Source: Sphingomonadaceae bacterium
GTDB taxonomy: Bacteria > Pseudomonadota > Alphaproteobacteria > Sphingomonadales > Sphingomonadaceae
Length of the DNA: 33,260 bases
Reading direction: 5' to 3'
Assembly (NCBI GenBank): GCA_947453945.1
Contig: CANGJB010000032.1
Location: 1 to 33,260, forward strand
Shown here piece by piece: positions 8,307 through 16,371 of the stretch. The notes beneath the pieces were generated by a model that was not told the origin of the DNA, did no database searches, and was given only the letters and a program-made list of their open reading frames with translations. The first letter of the stretch is position 1. Each line of letters opens with the position of its first letter. Position numbers and translations under genes: made by a program.

Positions 8307-9836
8307 ATGAGCAACGCGGTCCAGCACATCGTCATTGTCGGTGGCGGCACCGCAGGCTGGCTATCCGCTTGCCTCCTCGCCGCGCGCCTGCCGCAAAAGC
8401 GCGTCACACTGGTCGAGGCGCCCGATATCCCGACTATCGGCGTCGGCGAGGGTACTTGGCCGACCATGCGCGAAACGCTCAGCACGATCGGCATTGCCGA
8501 GGCTGAATTCCTTGAGCAATGTGACGCCGCCTTCAAGCAGGGCTCGCGTTTCGATGGTTGGCGCGATGGCTCGCCGCAAGACAGCTACCTCCATCCCTTC
8601 TCCGCTCCTGCGCCCGCCGATATGATGGCGCTTGCCGCAGCCTGGCAGGCGGGCAGCCAGCAGGGGCCCTTTGCTGCAGCTATCACGCCGCAGCATTTGG
8701 TCTGCTCCGCACACCTTGCCCCGCGCCAGCGGGCAATGCCGGACTACGCCGGCGCGCTGAATTACGGCTACCACCTCGATGCCGGCAAGTTTGCCACGCT
8801 GCTGATGCGCCATGCCACCACGCGCCTTGGCGTCACGCATGTTGCTGCGGCCGTCAGCGGCGTAACCCATGCGGCAAACGGCGATATCGCCGCGCTTGTG
8901 CTGCAGGGCAAGGAGCCGCTCGAGGGCGATATCTTCCTCGATTGCTCGGGCCAGGCCGCAATCCTCATCAAGGACCATTGCGGCGCGGGCTGGGTTGATC
9001 GCTCCGACGTCTCCTTCAATAACCGCGCGCTTGCGGTGCAGGTCCCCGTCCAGCCCGGCAGCCCCATCGCCGCGCAGACCATCGGTACCGCGCACGAAGC
9101 GGGCTGGCTGTGGGATATCGGCCTGCCCACCCGGCGCGGAATCGGCTGCGTTTATGCCTCTCGCTTCCTCTCCGATGAACGCGCCGCTGAAATCCTTCTG
9201 GGCTATGTGGCAAACAAGGTTCCCGGCGCGGATCCCGCCAGCCTCACTCCGCGCAAGCTGGCCTTCGCCACCGGTCACCGTGACCGATTCTGGATCGGCA
9301 ACTGCCTTGCCGTCGGCCTTTCGGCAGGCTTCATCGAGCCGCTCGAAGCCTCGGCCATCGTGCTGATCGAGCTGTCGCTCAAGGCCCTTGCGGACAATTT
9401 CCCGCAAACCCGCGCCAGCATGGACATTCACGCCGCGCGCTTCAACGAGATGTTCCGCTATCGCTGGGACCGCATCGTCGAATTCCTCAAGCTCCACTAT
9501 GTGCCAAGCGCGCGCACCGAGCCCTATTGGCAGGCCCAACGCGCACCCGAAACCATTCCCCCGCGCCTCGCTGAATGCCTTGCGCTGTGGCGCGAACAAT
9601 CCCCCTCGGTGTGGGACTTACCCCGCATCGACGAGATGTTTCCCGCCGCGAGCCAGCAATATGTGCTCCACGGCATGGGCGTGCCCGTACCGCTCGCTCC
9701 CGGTGTGCAGCCCTCTCCCGCACGGCTCGCCGAAGTTGCGGCGAAGGCGCGCGCTCTCACCGCAGCGCTGCCATCGGCACGCGACTATCTAGACCGTCTT
9801 TCCGCGCAAGCCGCGCCTCCCAGGATCCCCGCATGA
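8307..9836 (+). CDS. Flavin-dependent tryptophan halogenase family protein (first copy)
   Basis: A 509-residue protein of the PrnA-like halogenase family. The dinucleotide motif VGGGTAGW is at 11-18, and GVGEGTWP at 45-52 corresponds to the VGE segment near the flavin. The lysine that transfers the halogen is expected at K77 ([11 protein letters not shown]). The second family motif WxWxIP reads WLWDIG at 267-272, so the proline is replaced. Family members use FADH2, oxygen and halide to halogenate indole or tryptophan-like rings; copies next to TBDR genes act, where tested, on free indoles, but their biological substrate is unclear. The ATG at 8307 is chosen because the domain begins there; no clear ribosome site is visible. 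The stop overlaps the SapC start (ATGA). Confidence 0.85.
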   Translation: MSNAVQHIVIVGGGTAGWLSACLLAARLPQKRVTLVEAPDIPTIGVGEGTWPTMRETLSTIGIAEAEFLEQCDAAFKQGSRFDGWRDGSPQDSYLHPFSAPAPADMMALAAAWQAGSQQGPFAAAITPQHLVCSAHLAPRQRAMPDYAGALNYGYHLDAGKFATLLMRHATTRLGVTHVAAAVSGVTHAANGDIAALVLQGKEPLEGDIFLDCSGQAAILIKDHCGAGWVDRSDVSFNNRALAVQVPVQPGSPIAAQTIGTAHEAGWLWDIGLPTRRGIGCVYASRFLSDERAAEILLGYVANKVPGADPASLTPRKLAFATGHRDRFWIGNCLAVGLSAGFIEPLEASAIVLIELSLKALADNFPQTRASMDIHAARFNEMFRYRWDRIVEFLKLHYVPSARTEPYWQAQRAPETIPPRLAECLALWREQSPSVWDLPRIDEMFPAASQQYVLHGMGVPVPLAPGVQPSPARLAEVAAKARALTAALPSARDYLDRLSAQAAPPRIPA

Positions 9837-10552
9837 GCCAGCACCAAATCCTCAACCCCGCCGATCACGGCCCACTTCGCATCCACACCGAGGCCGGCGC
9901 CGAGTTTGGCGACAATGTCATGGCCTGCCTCGCGATGCCGGCAGAGTTTCGCGAAGTGCAGGCGCACTACCCCATCGTGTTTCGCCGCGATGCCGAAACC
10001 GGCAAGCTCGCCGCGCTGGCGCTGTTCGGGTTCGAGGCGGGCGAAAACCTGTTTCTGAACGGGTCTACCTGGGAAGCCCGCTACCGCCCGATGGCCCATG
10101 CCGTGCAGCCCTTCCTCATCGGCCGCCCGGCTGAAGAAGGCGCCGCGCCGCAAGTCCATGTCGATATGAAAAACCCGCGCATTTCCAGTAGCGGCGAAGG
10201 GATGCGCGTGTTTGATGATGCGGGCGCGCCCTCGCCCTACCTCGAAACCATCGCCGCCATGCTTGGCGATCTCGATTACGCCTGGGGCGAAAGCGCAGCC
10301 TTTTTCACAGCACTGGAAGCCTATGGTCTGGTCGAACCCTTCAGTCTCGAAGTCACGCTCGATAACGGCGCGGTGCAGTCGCTGGTCGGCTTCCAGACCA
10401 TTCACGAAGACCGCCTTGCCAGCCTCGACGTTGAAGCGCTGCAGGCGCTGATGACCGAAGGGCACCTCGCGCGGATCTACATGGTCCTCGCCAGCCTCGC
10501 CCAGTTCGGCAACCTTGTCGCGCGCAAGAACCGCAAGGTCCTCCTTGGCTGA
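9833..10552 (+). CDS. SapC family protein
   Basis: A 239-residue protein matching the SapC family: the N-terminal [11 protein letters not shown], then [39 protein letters not shown], the W(E)[16 protein letters not shown] segment and FNALVARKN-like ending [11 protein letters not shown]. SapC was named from a Campylobacter surface-array locus, but in sphingomonads, Caulobacter and Xanthomonas it is a recurrent neighbour of TBDRs, halogenase-like proteins and cupin-8 proteins, with no established biochemical role. There is no signal peptide, so it is probably cytoplasmic. The start overlaps the halogenase stop by four bases and its stop is overlapped by the next gene, implying coupled translation and a joint function. 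Confidence 0.88.
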   Translation: MSQHQILNPADHGPLRIHTEAGAEFGDNVMACLAMPAEFREVQAHYPIVFRRDAETGKLAALALFGFEAGENLFLNGSTWEARYRPMAHAVQPFLIGRPAEEGAAPQVHVDMKNPRISSSGEGMRVFDDAGAPSPYLETIAAMLGDLDYAWGESAAFFTALEAYGLVEPFSLEVTLDNGAVQSLVGFQTIHEDRLASLDVEALQALMTEGHLARIYMVLASLAQFGNLVARKNRKVLLG

Positions 10553-11576
10553 AGCCGATCCCTCGATCTTCGCGGCGATGACCGCGGTGGAAGAGCGCGC
10601 AGCCCCCGATGCCGACGCGCTCGATGCGATGCTGCGCGGCGCGCGCGCGCCGTTCGTGGTGCGCGGCCTCGTGAAAGACTGGCCGCTGGTTCAGGCCGGT
10701 CTCGTCTCGGCCCGCGCCGCACGCGCCTATCTCCTCGAACGCGCCCGCCCCGTTCCGTTTTCCGTCTCGCTTGGTGAGCCCGGCAAGGACGGCCGCTTGT
10801 TCTACGGCGCCGACATGGAGATGAATTTCCGCGAGGCGCGCGGCAAACTCGCGGATGTGTTTGGCGGCATGGACGCGAACGAAGGCCGCGCCGAAGCCCC
10901 GGCAATCTACATGGGCTCGGTCGACGTTCCTTCGCATTTCACAACGGTTTCCGCCGAAAACGGGATCGATCTTGGCAACCGCGATCCCATCGTCAGCCTG
11001 TGGATCGGCACGCCCACGCGCATCGCCGCACACAACGATTTCCCTGACAATCTCGCCTGCTGCGCCGCTGGCCGCCGCCGCTTCACGCTGTTCCCGCCTG
11101 AGCAGTTCTCCAATCTCTATCTTGGCCCGATCGACAACACGCCTGCCGGCCGCGCCGTCTCGATGGTCGATTTTCACGCCCCCGATTTCGCCGCCCACCC
11201 CCGCTTTGCCGAAGCGATCGGCGCCGCGCAGGTTGCCGTGCTGGAGCCGGGCGATGCGCTTTTCATCCCCTCGATGTGGTGGCATCACGTCGAAGGGCTC
11301 GAACCCTTCAATATCCTCATGAACTACTGGTGGCGCGAGAGCCCGCGCTGGCTCGGCCAGCCACAGGATGCGCTCAACCACGCGATCCTCTCGATCCGCG
11401 ATCTGCCGCCTGAGGACAAGGCGATCTGGCGCGCACTGTTCGATCACTACGTGTTTGAAAGCGGCCCCGAAGTCACCGCCCATATCCCCGAAGGCGGGCG
11501 CGGCATTCTGGATCCGCTCGATCCTGCCGCCGCCGGCCGCCTCCGCTCGTTTCTTCTAAGGACTCTCAGCAAATGA
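10545..11576 (+). CDS. Cupin-8 / JmjC-like Fe(II)-2-oxoglutarate oxygenase family protein
   Basis: A protein of about 343 residues in the cupin-8 (JmjC-like) family. The metal triad is visible as HND (H163 and D165) in IAAHNDFPDN and H247 or H248 in FIPSMWWHHVE. CAAGRRRFTLFPPEQFSNLYLGP and the C-terminal NILMNYWW are typical. Relatives are protein or small-molecule hydroxylases such as FIH and tRNA-yW hydroxylases. The start is uncertain: no ATG is suitably placed, TTG at 10545 overlaps the SapC stop by 8 bases and follows AAGG, and another TTG occurs at 10515. The stop overlaps the second halogenase ATG (ATGA). Its repeated association with TBDR-linked halogenases suggests a shared oxidation pathway, but the substrate is unknown. 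Confidence 0.83.
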   Translation: MAEADPSIFAAMTAVEERAAPDADALDAMLRGARAPFVVRGLVKDWPLVQAGLVSARAARAYLLERARPVPFSVSLGEPGKDGRLFYGADMEMNFREARGKLADVFGGMDANEGRAEAPAIYMGSVDVPSHFTTVSAENGIDLGNRDPIVSLWIGTPTRIAAHNDFPDNLACCAAGRRRFTLFPPEQFSNLYLGPIDNTPAGRAVSMVDFHAPDFAAHPRFAEAIGAAQVAVLEPGDALFIPSMWWHHVEGLEPFNILMNYWWRESPRWLGQPQDALNHAILSIRDLPPEDKAIWRALFDHYVFESGPEVTAHIPEGGRGILDPLDPAAAGRLRSFLLRTLSK

Positions 11577-13075
11577 CCCAAGCTTATGCAAAGCGCCGCG
11601 TTGTCGTGGCCGGTGGCGGCACGGCTGGCTGGATGGCCGCTGCCGCGCTCGCCCGCACGATGGGTGATGCGATCGACCTTGTCCTCCTTGAATCCGAGGC
11701 CATCGGCACGATTGGCGTTGGTGAAAGCACCATTCCCCCGCTCGTCACCTACAACCGCCTGCTCGGCATAGGCGAGGCTGATTTCATGCGCGCCACGCAG
11801 GCCACCTTCAAGCTCGGCATCAACTTCGAGAACTGGCGCGTTCAGGGGGAAAACTACTTCCATTCGTTCGGCATCACGGGCCGCGATCATTGGAGCGCGG
11901 GCTTCCAGCATTTCTGGATGCACGGGCAGACCAAAGGCCACACCGCCAGCTACGATGACTATTGCATCGAGCTTCAGGCCGCGATGAAATCCAAGTTCGC
12001 GCACTTGCCGGATAACCGGATCAACTACGCCTACCAGCTCGATTCCGGGCTTTACGCCATGTTCCTGCGCAAACTGGCCGAGGCAGACGGCGCGCGGCGG
12101 ATCGAAGGGAAGATCGCCGAAGTCGAACTGCACACGCAAAGCGGCGATATCGACGCGCTCCGCCTCGAATCCGGGGAGCGGATCGAAGGCGATCTGTTCC
12201 TCGATTGCACAGGCTTTCGCGCGCTGCTGATGGGCGGCGCACTCCATGTAGGCTACGATGATTGGACCCACTGGCTGCCCTGCGATTCCGCCATCGCGGT
12301 GCAGACCGCCAGCGTCCGCCCGCCTGTCCCCTATACCCGCGCCATTGCCCACGATGCCGGCTGGCAGTGGCGCATTCCGCTACAGCACCGGCAGGGCAAC
12401 GGCATTGTCTATTGCAGCCGCTACCTGTCGCAGGATGCCGCGCTTGAGCGCCTGTTCTCGACCGTGGAGGGCGAGCGGCTGACCCAGCCCAACGTGATCC
12501 GCTTCACCACCGGCGCGCGGCGCAAGCAGTGGCACCGCAATTGCATCGCGATCGGTCTTTCGGGCGGGTTCATGGAGCCGCTGGAATCGACCAGCATCCA
12601 CCTCATCCAGCGCGCCATCCTGCGCGTGATCCGCATGTTGCCGATGGGCGAGATCAGCTCGCGCGATATCGCTGAATTCAATGACCAGCAGCATACCGAC
12701 ATGGAGCAGATCCGCGATTTCCTGATCCTGCACTACAAGGCCACCGACCGGCGCGACAGCCCGTTCTGGCGCCAGTGCGCGGCGATGGATATCCCCGAAA
12801 GCCTCACCCACAAGATCGAACTGTTCCGCGAAACCGGCCGCGTTTTCCGCAAGAACGAGGAACTGTTCGTCGAAAACAGCTGGGTGCAGGTCATGATGGG
12901 CCAGGGCATTATCCCGCGCGCCTATCACCCGGTCGCGACCAAGCTTTCCGACGCTGAACTCGCGCACTTGCTTTCGGGCTTGCGCGAAAGCGTGGAAAAG
13001 ACCGTCGCGGGCCTGCCCGATCACCACGCCTATGTTGCGCAGTACTGCGGCGCGCAGGAAGCGCGCGCGGCGTGA
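11573..13075 (+). CDS. Flavin-dependent tryptophan halogenase family protein (second copy)
   Basis: A 500-residue PrnA-like halogenase. Family marks are intact: VAGGGTAGW at 12-20, GVGESTIPP at 48-56, the catalytic lysine at K80 in ATFKLGINFENW, and WQWRIP at 264-269 matching WxWxIP. CIAIGLSGGFMEPLESTSIHLIQ is the conserved FAD-domain segment. It is much closer to the canonical family than the first copy, and both have MFR-like and WxQ segments near the C terminus. The ATG overlaps the cupin stop, and the TGA overlaps the GH16 ATG (TGATG). Its chemistry is probably indole or tryptophan-side-chain halogenation or a related flavin oxidation; the real substrate of these TBDR-linked proteins is not established. 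Confidence 0.88.
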   Translation: MTQAYAKRRVVVAGGGTAGWMAAAALARTMGDAIDLVLLESEAIGTIGVGESTIPPLVTYNRLLGIGEADFMRATQATFKLGINFENWRVQGENYFHSFGITGRDHWSAGFQHFWMHGQTKGHTASYDDYCIELQAAMKSKFAHLPDNRINYAYQLDSGLYAMFLRKLAEADGARRIEGKIAEVELHTQSGDIDALRLESGERIEGDLFLDCTGFRALLMGGALHVGYDDWTHWLPCDSAIAVQTASVRPPVPYTRAIAHDAGWQWRIPLQHRQGNGIVYCSRYLSQDAALERLFSTVEGERLTQPNVIRFTTGARRKQWHRNCIAIGLSGGFMEPLESTSIHLIQRAILRVIRMLPMGEISSRDIAEFNDQQHTDMEQIRDFLILHYKATDRRDSPFWRQCAAMDIPESLTHKIELFRETGRVFRKNEELFVENSWVQVMMGQGIIPRAYHPVATKLSDAELAHLLSGLRESVEKTVAGLPDHHAYVAQYCGAQEARAA

Positions 13076-14013
13076 TGAAGCGCCTCCTTGCGCTGGCGGC
13101 GCTCGCGGCACCGCTGCCCACAATGGCAGAGCCGAACGGCAGCGGCTGGCAACTGGTGTGGTCCGACGAATTCACCGGACCTGCGATCGACCAGACCAAG
13201 TGGAGCTTCGACATCGATTGCTGGGGCGGCGGCAACAACGAGCGCCAATGCTACACTGACAAGCCAAGCAACGCCCACATAACAAAGGGCACGTTGGTCA
13301 TTTCCGCGCGCCGCGAACGCATCACCGGGCCCGCGCTGCCGGCCAGCCAGCGTGCTGATCCCACCCTGCCCGGCGCCCTCGTCACGCGTGACTATTCCTC
13401 CGCCCATCTCACCACACGCGGCAAGGCCTCGTGGCGCTATGGCCGCATCGAGGTGCGCGCCGAACTGCCGCAAGGTCAGGGCACATGGCCGGCGATCTGG
13501 ATGCTGCCAGAAGGGGACAAGTACGGCCCATGGGCCGCCTCGGGGGAGATCGACATTCTCGAAGCGGTGAACCTCGGCGTTCCCTGCAAAGCCTGTCCGC
13601 AGGGCAAGGAAGACACGATCCTGGGCACACTCCATTTCGGCAAGCCCTGGCCCGGCAACACGCACAAGGGCACCGAGTTCAATCATCCCGCCAGCCTCAG
13701 CGGCTATCACACTTATGCCATTGAATGGCAGCCAGACCAGATCGTGTGGCAGGTCGATGGCGAGACTTATGCCGTCCGCCAGCGCAACGAATGGTGGACG
13801 TCGGGCTCCGCCGCCGCCGGCGCCCCGTTCGATCAGCCCTTCCACCTCATCCTCAACCTCGCTTTCGGTGGCGGCCTCGCTGAGTCGCGCGGGGTCAAAG
13901 GCATCGCCAACACCAATTTTCCCAAGCGCTTCTTGATCGATTGGGTCCGCGTCTGGCAGAAGCCGCTAGAGACCGCGGGCATCGCGCCGGCAGTGCAAGC
14001 AGGGGGCCAGTAA
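13075..14013 (+). CDS. GH16 endo-beta-1,3(4)-glucanase (laminarinase-like), secreted
   Basis: A 312-residue glycoside hydrolase family 16 enzyme. A signal peptide (KRLLALAALAAPLPTMA) is followed by WQLVWSDEFTGPAID at the start of the catalytic domain, which fills the rest of the protein; no carbohydrate-binding module is present. The catalytic motif is EIDILE at 158-163, with E158 as nucleophile and E163 as acid/base, preceded by the substrate cleft sequence GTWPAIWMLP. The GN-RQCYTD segment is typical of beta-1,3-glucanases. It should cut laminarin-like or mixed-linkage beta-glucan in the periplasm or at the surface. ATG at 13075 overlaps the halogenase stop; GTG at 13072 is less likely. The following LacI gene begins 3 bases later. 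Confidence 0.9.
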   Translation: MKRLLALAALAAPLPTMAEPNGSGWQLVWSDEFTGPAIDQTKWSFDIDCWGGGNNERQCYTDKPSNAHITKGTLVISARRERITGPALPASQRADPTLPGALVTRDYSSAHLTTRGKASWRYGRIEVRAELPQGQGTWPAIWMLPEGDKYGPWAASGEIDILEAVNLGVPCKACPQGKEDTILGTLHFGKPWPGNTHKGTEFNHPASLSGYHTYAIEWQPDQIVWQVDGETYAVRQRNEWWTSGSAAAGAPFDQPFHLILNLAFGGGLAESRGVKGIANTNFPKRFLIDWVRVWQKPLETAGIAPAVQAGGQ

Positions 14014-14016
14014 AGG

Positions 14017-15081
14017 ATGGCGAGGCGTCGTCAGGCGGTCACGATCAGGCACGTTGCGGCAGACGTGGGCGTTTCGCTCCAGACAGTCAGCCGCGTCATC
14101 AACAACGAGCCAAACGTCCGCCCCGAACTCAAGGAACGCGTGCAGGAGGCGATCACGCGCCTTGGCTACGTGCCATCGATCGCGGCCCAGCGGATGAGCG
14201 GCTCGCGCTCCTACCTCATCCTCGCTCTCAACGACCGAGACCGGACCATCGCCGATTGGCGCGCGCGCCAGGGCACAGACTGGGTCGATCAGATGCTACT
14301 CGGCGGCATGCTCAAATGCGCCGAACACGGCTACCGCATGATCGTCGAGCTAGTGGATACCCACTCCGATCACGTGGAGCGCGAACTGCTCGGCGCCATC
14401 GCTGCGCTCCAGCCTGATGGCATTATCCTCACCCCGCCCCACTCAGATAATCCGCAGATCGTGCGTTGCCTCGCGCAGCAGCAGATCCCCTTCGCGCGGA
14501 TCGGCTCCAAGGCGCAGGATGAAGGCATGCCGATCTTGATGGACGATGAAGGCGCCGCGGTTAACGCCACGCGCCATCTCATCGCACGCGGCCACCGCCG
14601 CATCGGCATGATCGCCGGTTCGGCTGACTACAACCTTTCGGGCTGGCGCATCGATGGCTGGAAGGTCGCAATGGCCGAAGCGGGCCTGCCCACCGATGAT
14701 CTCCTCCACGCGGGCGATTTCACGTATGCCTCGGGCGAACGTGCCGCGCTGGCGCTGCTGGCGCTGCCCGCCCCGCCCACCGCGATCATCGCCAGCAGCG
14801 ATCAGATGACGCTGGCTGCTCTCGAAGTCGCGCGCAAGGCCGGGCTCACGGTCCCCCATGATCTCTCGCTCATCAGCTTCGACAATACGCCGATGATGCA
14901 GTTCACCCAGCCCCAGCTCACCGCAATCGATCAACCCATCGCCGCCACCGTCTCCAAGGCCGTCGAAATGATCATCGCCGCGCAGAAGGGGGAAAGCCTG
15001 CCCGAAGCTGTCACGGTGATCCCCGCAACGCTGGTGGAACGCGGCTCGGTTTCCGATGCCAGGCAAACCGTGAGTGCCTGA
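14017..15081 (+). CDS. LacI/GalR family transcriptional regulator
   Basis: A 354-residue repressor. The N-terminal helix-turn-helix is VTIRHVAADVGVSLQTVSRVINN (about 8-30), followed by the hinge RLGYVPSIAAQRMSGSRSYLI and a periplasmic-binding-protein-like effector domain (about 65-345) with the usual GHRRIGMIAG and AIIASSDQMTLAALEVARKAGLTVPHDLSLISFDN segments. It sits inside the glucan operon between GH16 and the transporter. The only LacI-type dyads I found, GTGAACGTTCAC-like sites, precede the TBDR (5371-5400) and GH3 (16336-16347) genes, so these are the likely targets. The effector is probably a glucose-containing di- or oligosaccharide. The stop lies inside the start region of the MFS gene. 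Confidence 0.92.
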   Translation: MARRRQAVTIRHVAADVGVSLQTVSRVINNEPNVRPELKERVQEAITRLGYVPSIAAQRMSGSRSYLILALNDRDRTIADWRARQGTDWVDQMLLGGMLKCAEHGYRMIVELVDTHSDHVERELLGAIAALQPDGIILTPPHSDNPQIVRCLAQQQIPFARIGSKAQDEGMPILMDDEGAAVNATRHLIARGHRRIGMIAGSADYNLSGWRIDGWKVAMAEAGLPTDDLLHAGDFTYASGERAALALLALPAPPTAIIASSDQMTLAALEVARKAGLTVPHDLSLISFDNTPMMQFTQPQLTAIDQPIAATVSKAVEMIIAAQKGESLPEAVTVIPATLVERGSVSDARQTVSA

Positions 15082-16291
15082 ACAGTCCGGCATTTCCGGC
15101 GAACCAGTCACCCGCCAGCCGCTATCCTTCCTCGTGCTCTATGCGCTGGCATGGGCGGGGGGGGCGATTGCCTATGTGCCCTTCCTCACCATTCTTTTGC
15201 CAGTGCGAGTTGCCGCGCTGGCACCGGGCGGGCCGCAGCAGGCTGTGCTGTGGCTCTCTGCCATTGCGTTCTGCGGCGCGATTGCGGCCAGCGCGGGCCA
15301 TATCCTGTTCGGCTGGCTGAGCGACGTGACCAGAACGCGCCCCCCATGGGTCGCGCTGGGCCTTGCGCTGTCGTGCAGTCTCCTCCTCTTCGTGCCGCTA
15401 GCGCAGAGCCTCGAAACCCTCATCCTGATCGTCATGTTGTGGCAGCTCGGGCTCAACATGATGCTCGCCCCGCTCGCCGCCTGGGGCGCGGATTGCGTGC
15501 CCAACGGCCAGAAAGGCCTGCTCGGCGGTCTCCTCGCCTTCGCTCCCGGCCTTGGCGCACTCGCCGGAGCGTTGGTCACGATTCCGGGGATCGCCTCGGC
15601 AGACGGGCGCCTCATCCTCGTCGCGCTGACGGTGGCGGCGGCCGTTCTGCCCGCCCTACTCATGGGCACCCGCGCCGCGCCTGCAGACGTCGCGGCGCCT
15701 TCGCTCACCGCCGAAGCGCCCCGCCGGAGCGCGGCCTTACGCATGTGGGCCGCGCGTCTCCTCGTGCAAGTCGCTGAAGCTGCGCTGTTCTCCTTTCTTT
15801 ACTTGTGGCTGCACTCGATCGATCCGGCGGTCGAGGATTACCTGACCGCGCGTGTCTTCAGCCTCGTCCTTGTGCTCTCCGCCCCCGCCGCACTGCTTGC
15901 CGGGCGCTGGGCTGATCGCCGCAGCCGCCCGTTCGCGCCGCTCGTCGCCTGCACACTCGTCGCGCCGTTCGGCCTCGTCGGAATGGCTTTGGCGCACAGC
16001 GTCACTGCCGGCATCATCAGCTACGCCGTGTTCGGTTTTTCCACTTCGATCTTTCTGGCGCTCCATTCCGCGCAAACCTTGCGCACCCTGCCCGACAGCA
16101 GTCGGCGCGGGCGCGATCTCGGCCTGTTCAATCTCACCAACACCATGCCCTCATTGGTCATGCCTTGGTTCACGCTTGCGCTGGTGCCATGGTTCGGCTT
16201 TTCGGGCCTGTTCCTCCTGTTCGCCGCGCTTGCACTCGTGGCGGCCATCCTGCTCGCAGCGCTCGGCACCAATCCGGCTCCCAAAAACTGA
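15074..16291 (+). CDS. MFS transporter, likely sugar/oligosaccharide importer
   Basis: A 405-residue, highly hydrophobic protein with about 12 membrane segments, for example FLVLYALAWAGGAIAYVPFL near the start and GLFLLFAALALVAAILLAAL at the end. The first cytoplasmic loop reads GHILFGWLSDVTRTRPPW, matching the MFS G-x-x-x-D-(K/R)-x-x-x-R loop motif. GTG at 15074 overlaps the LacI stop by eight bases. Position between a LacI repressor and glycosidases in a TBDR locus, where such transporters move released sugars across the inner membrane, supports a sugar substrate. The sequence alone does not name it. Confidence 0.83.
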   Translation: MPEQSGISGEPVTRQPLSFLVLYALAWAGGAIAYVPFLTILLPVRVAALAPGGPQQAVLWLSAIAFCGAIAASAGHILFGWLSDVTRTRPPWVALGLALSCSLLLFVPLAQSLETLILIVMLWQLGLNMMLAPLAAWGADCVPNGQKGLLGGLLAFAPGLGALAGALVTIPGIASADGRLILVALTVAAAVLPALLMGTRAAPADVAAPSLTAEAPRRSAALRMWAARLLVQVAEAALFSFLYLWLHSIDPAVEDYLTARVFSLVLVLSAPAALLAGRWADRRSRPFAPLVACTLVAPFGLVGMALAHSVTAGIISYAVFGFSTSIFLALHSAQTLRTLPDSSRRGRDLGLFNLTNTMPSLVMPWFTLALVPWFGFSGLFLLFAALALVAAILLAALGTNPAPKN

Positions 16292-16335
16292 CAGCCCGCT
16301 TGATTTCCATGCTTTCTCATGCAAGGAAAACAAAT

Positions 16336-16347
16336 GGGAACGTTCAC
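16336..16347 (+). promoter_or_regulatory. LacI-family operator before GH3
   Basis: GGGAACGTTCAC here is the exact reverse complement of the first site at 5371-5382. It lies 25 bases before the GH3 ATG and shares the downstream ACAATCGG with the TBDR leader (5399-5406 there). A clear promoter was not recognised; TTGATT at 16300-16305 is a possible -35 element. Confidence 0.65.
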
Positions 16348-16371
16348 AGTTACAATCGGGGAAGAGCGGGA

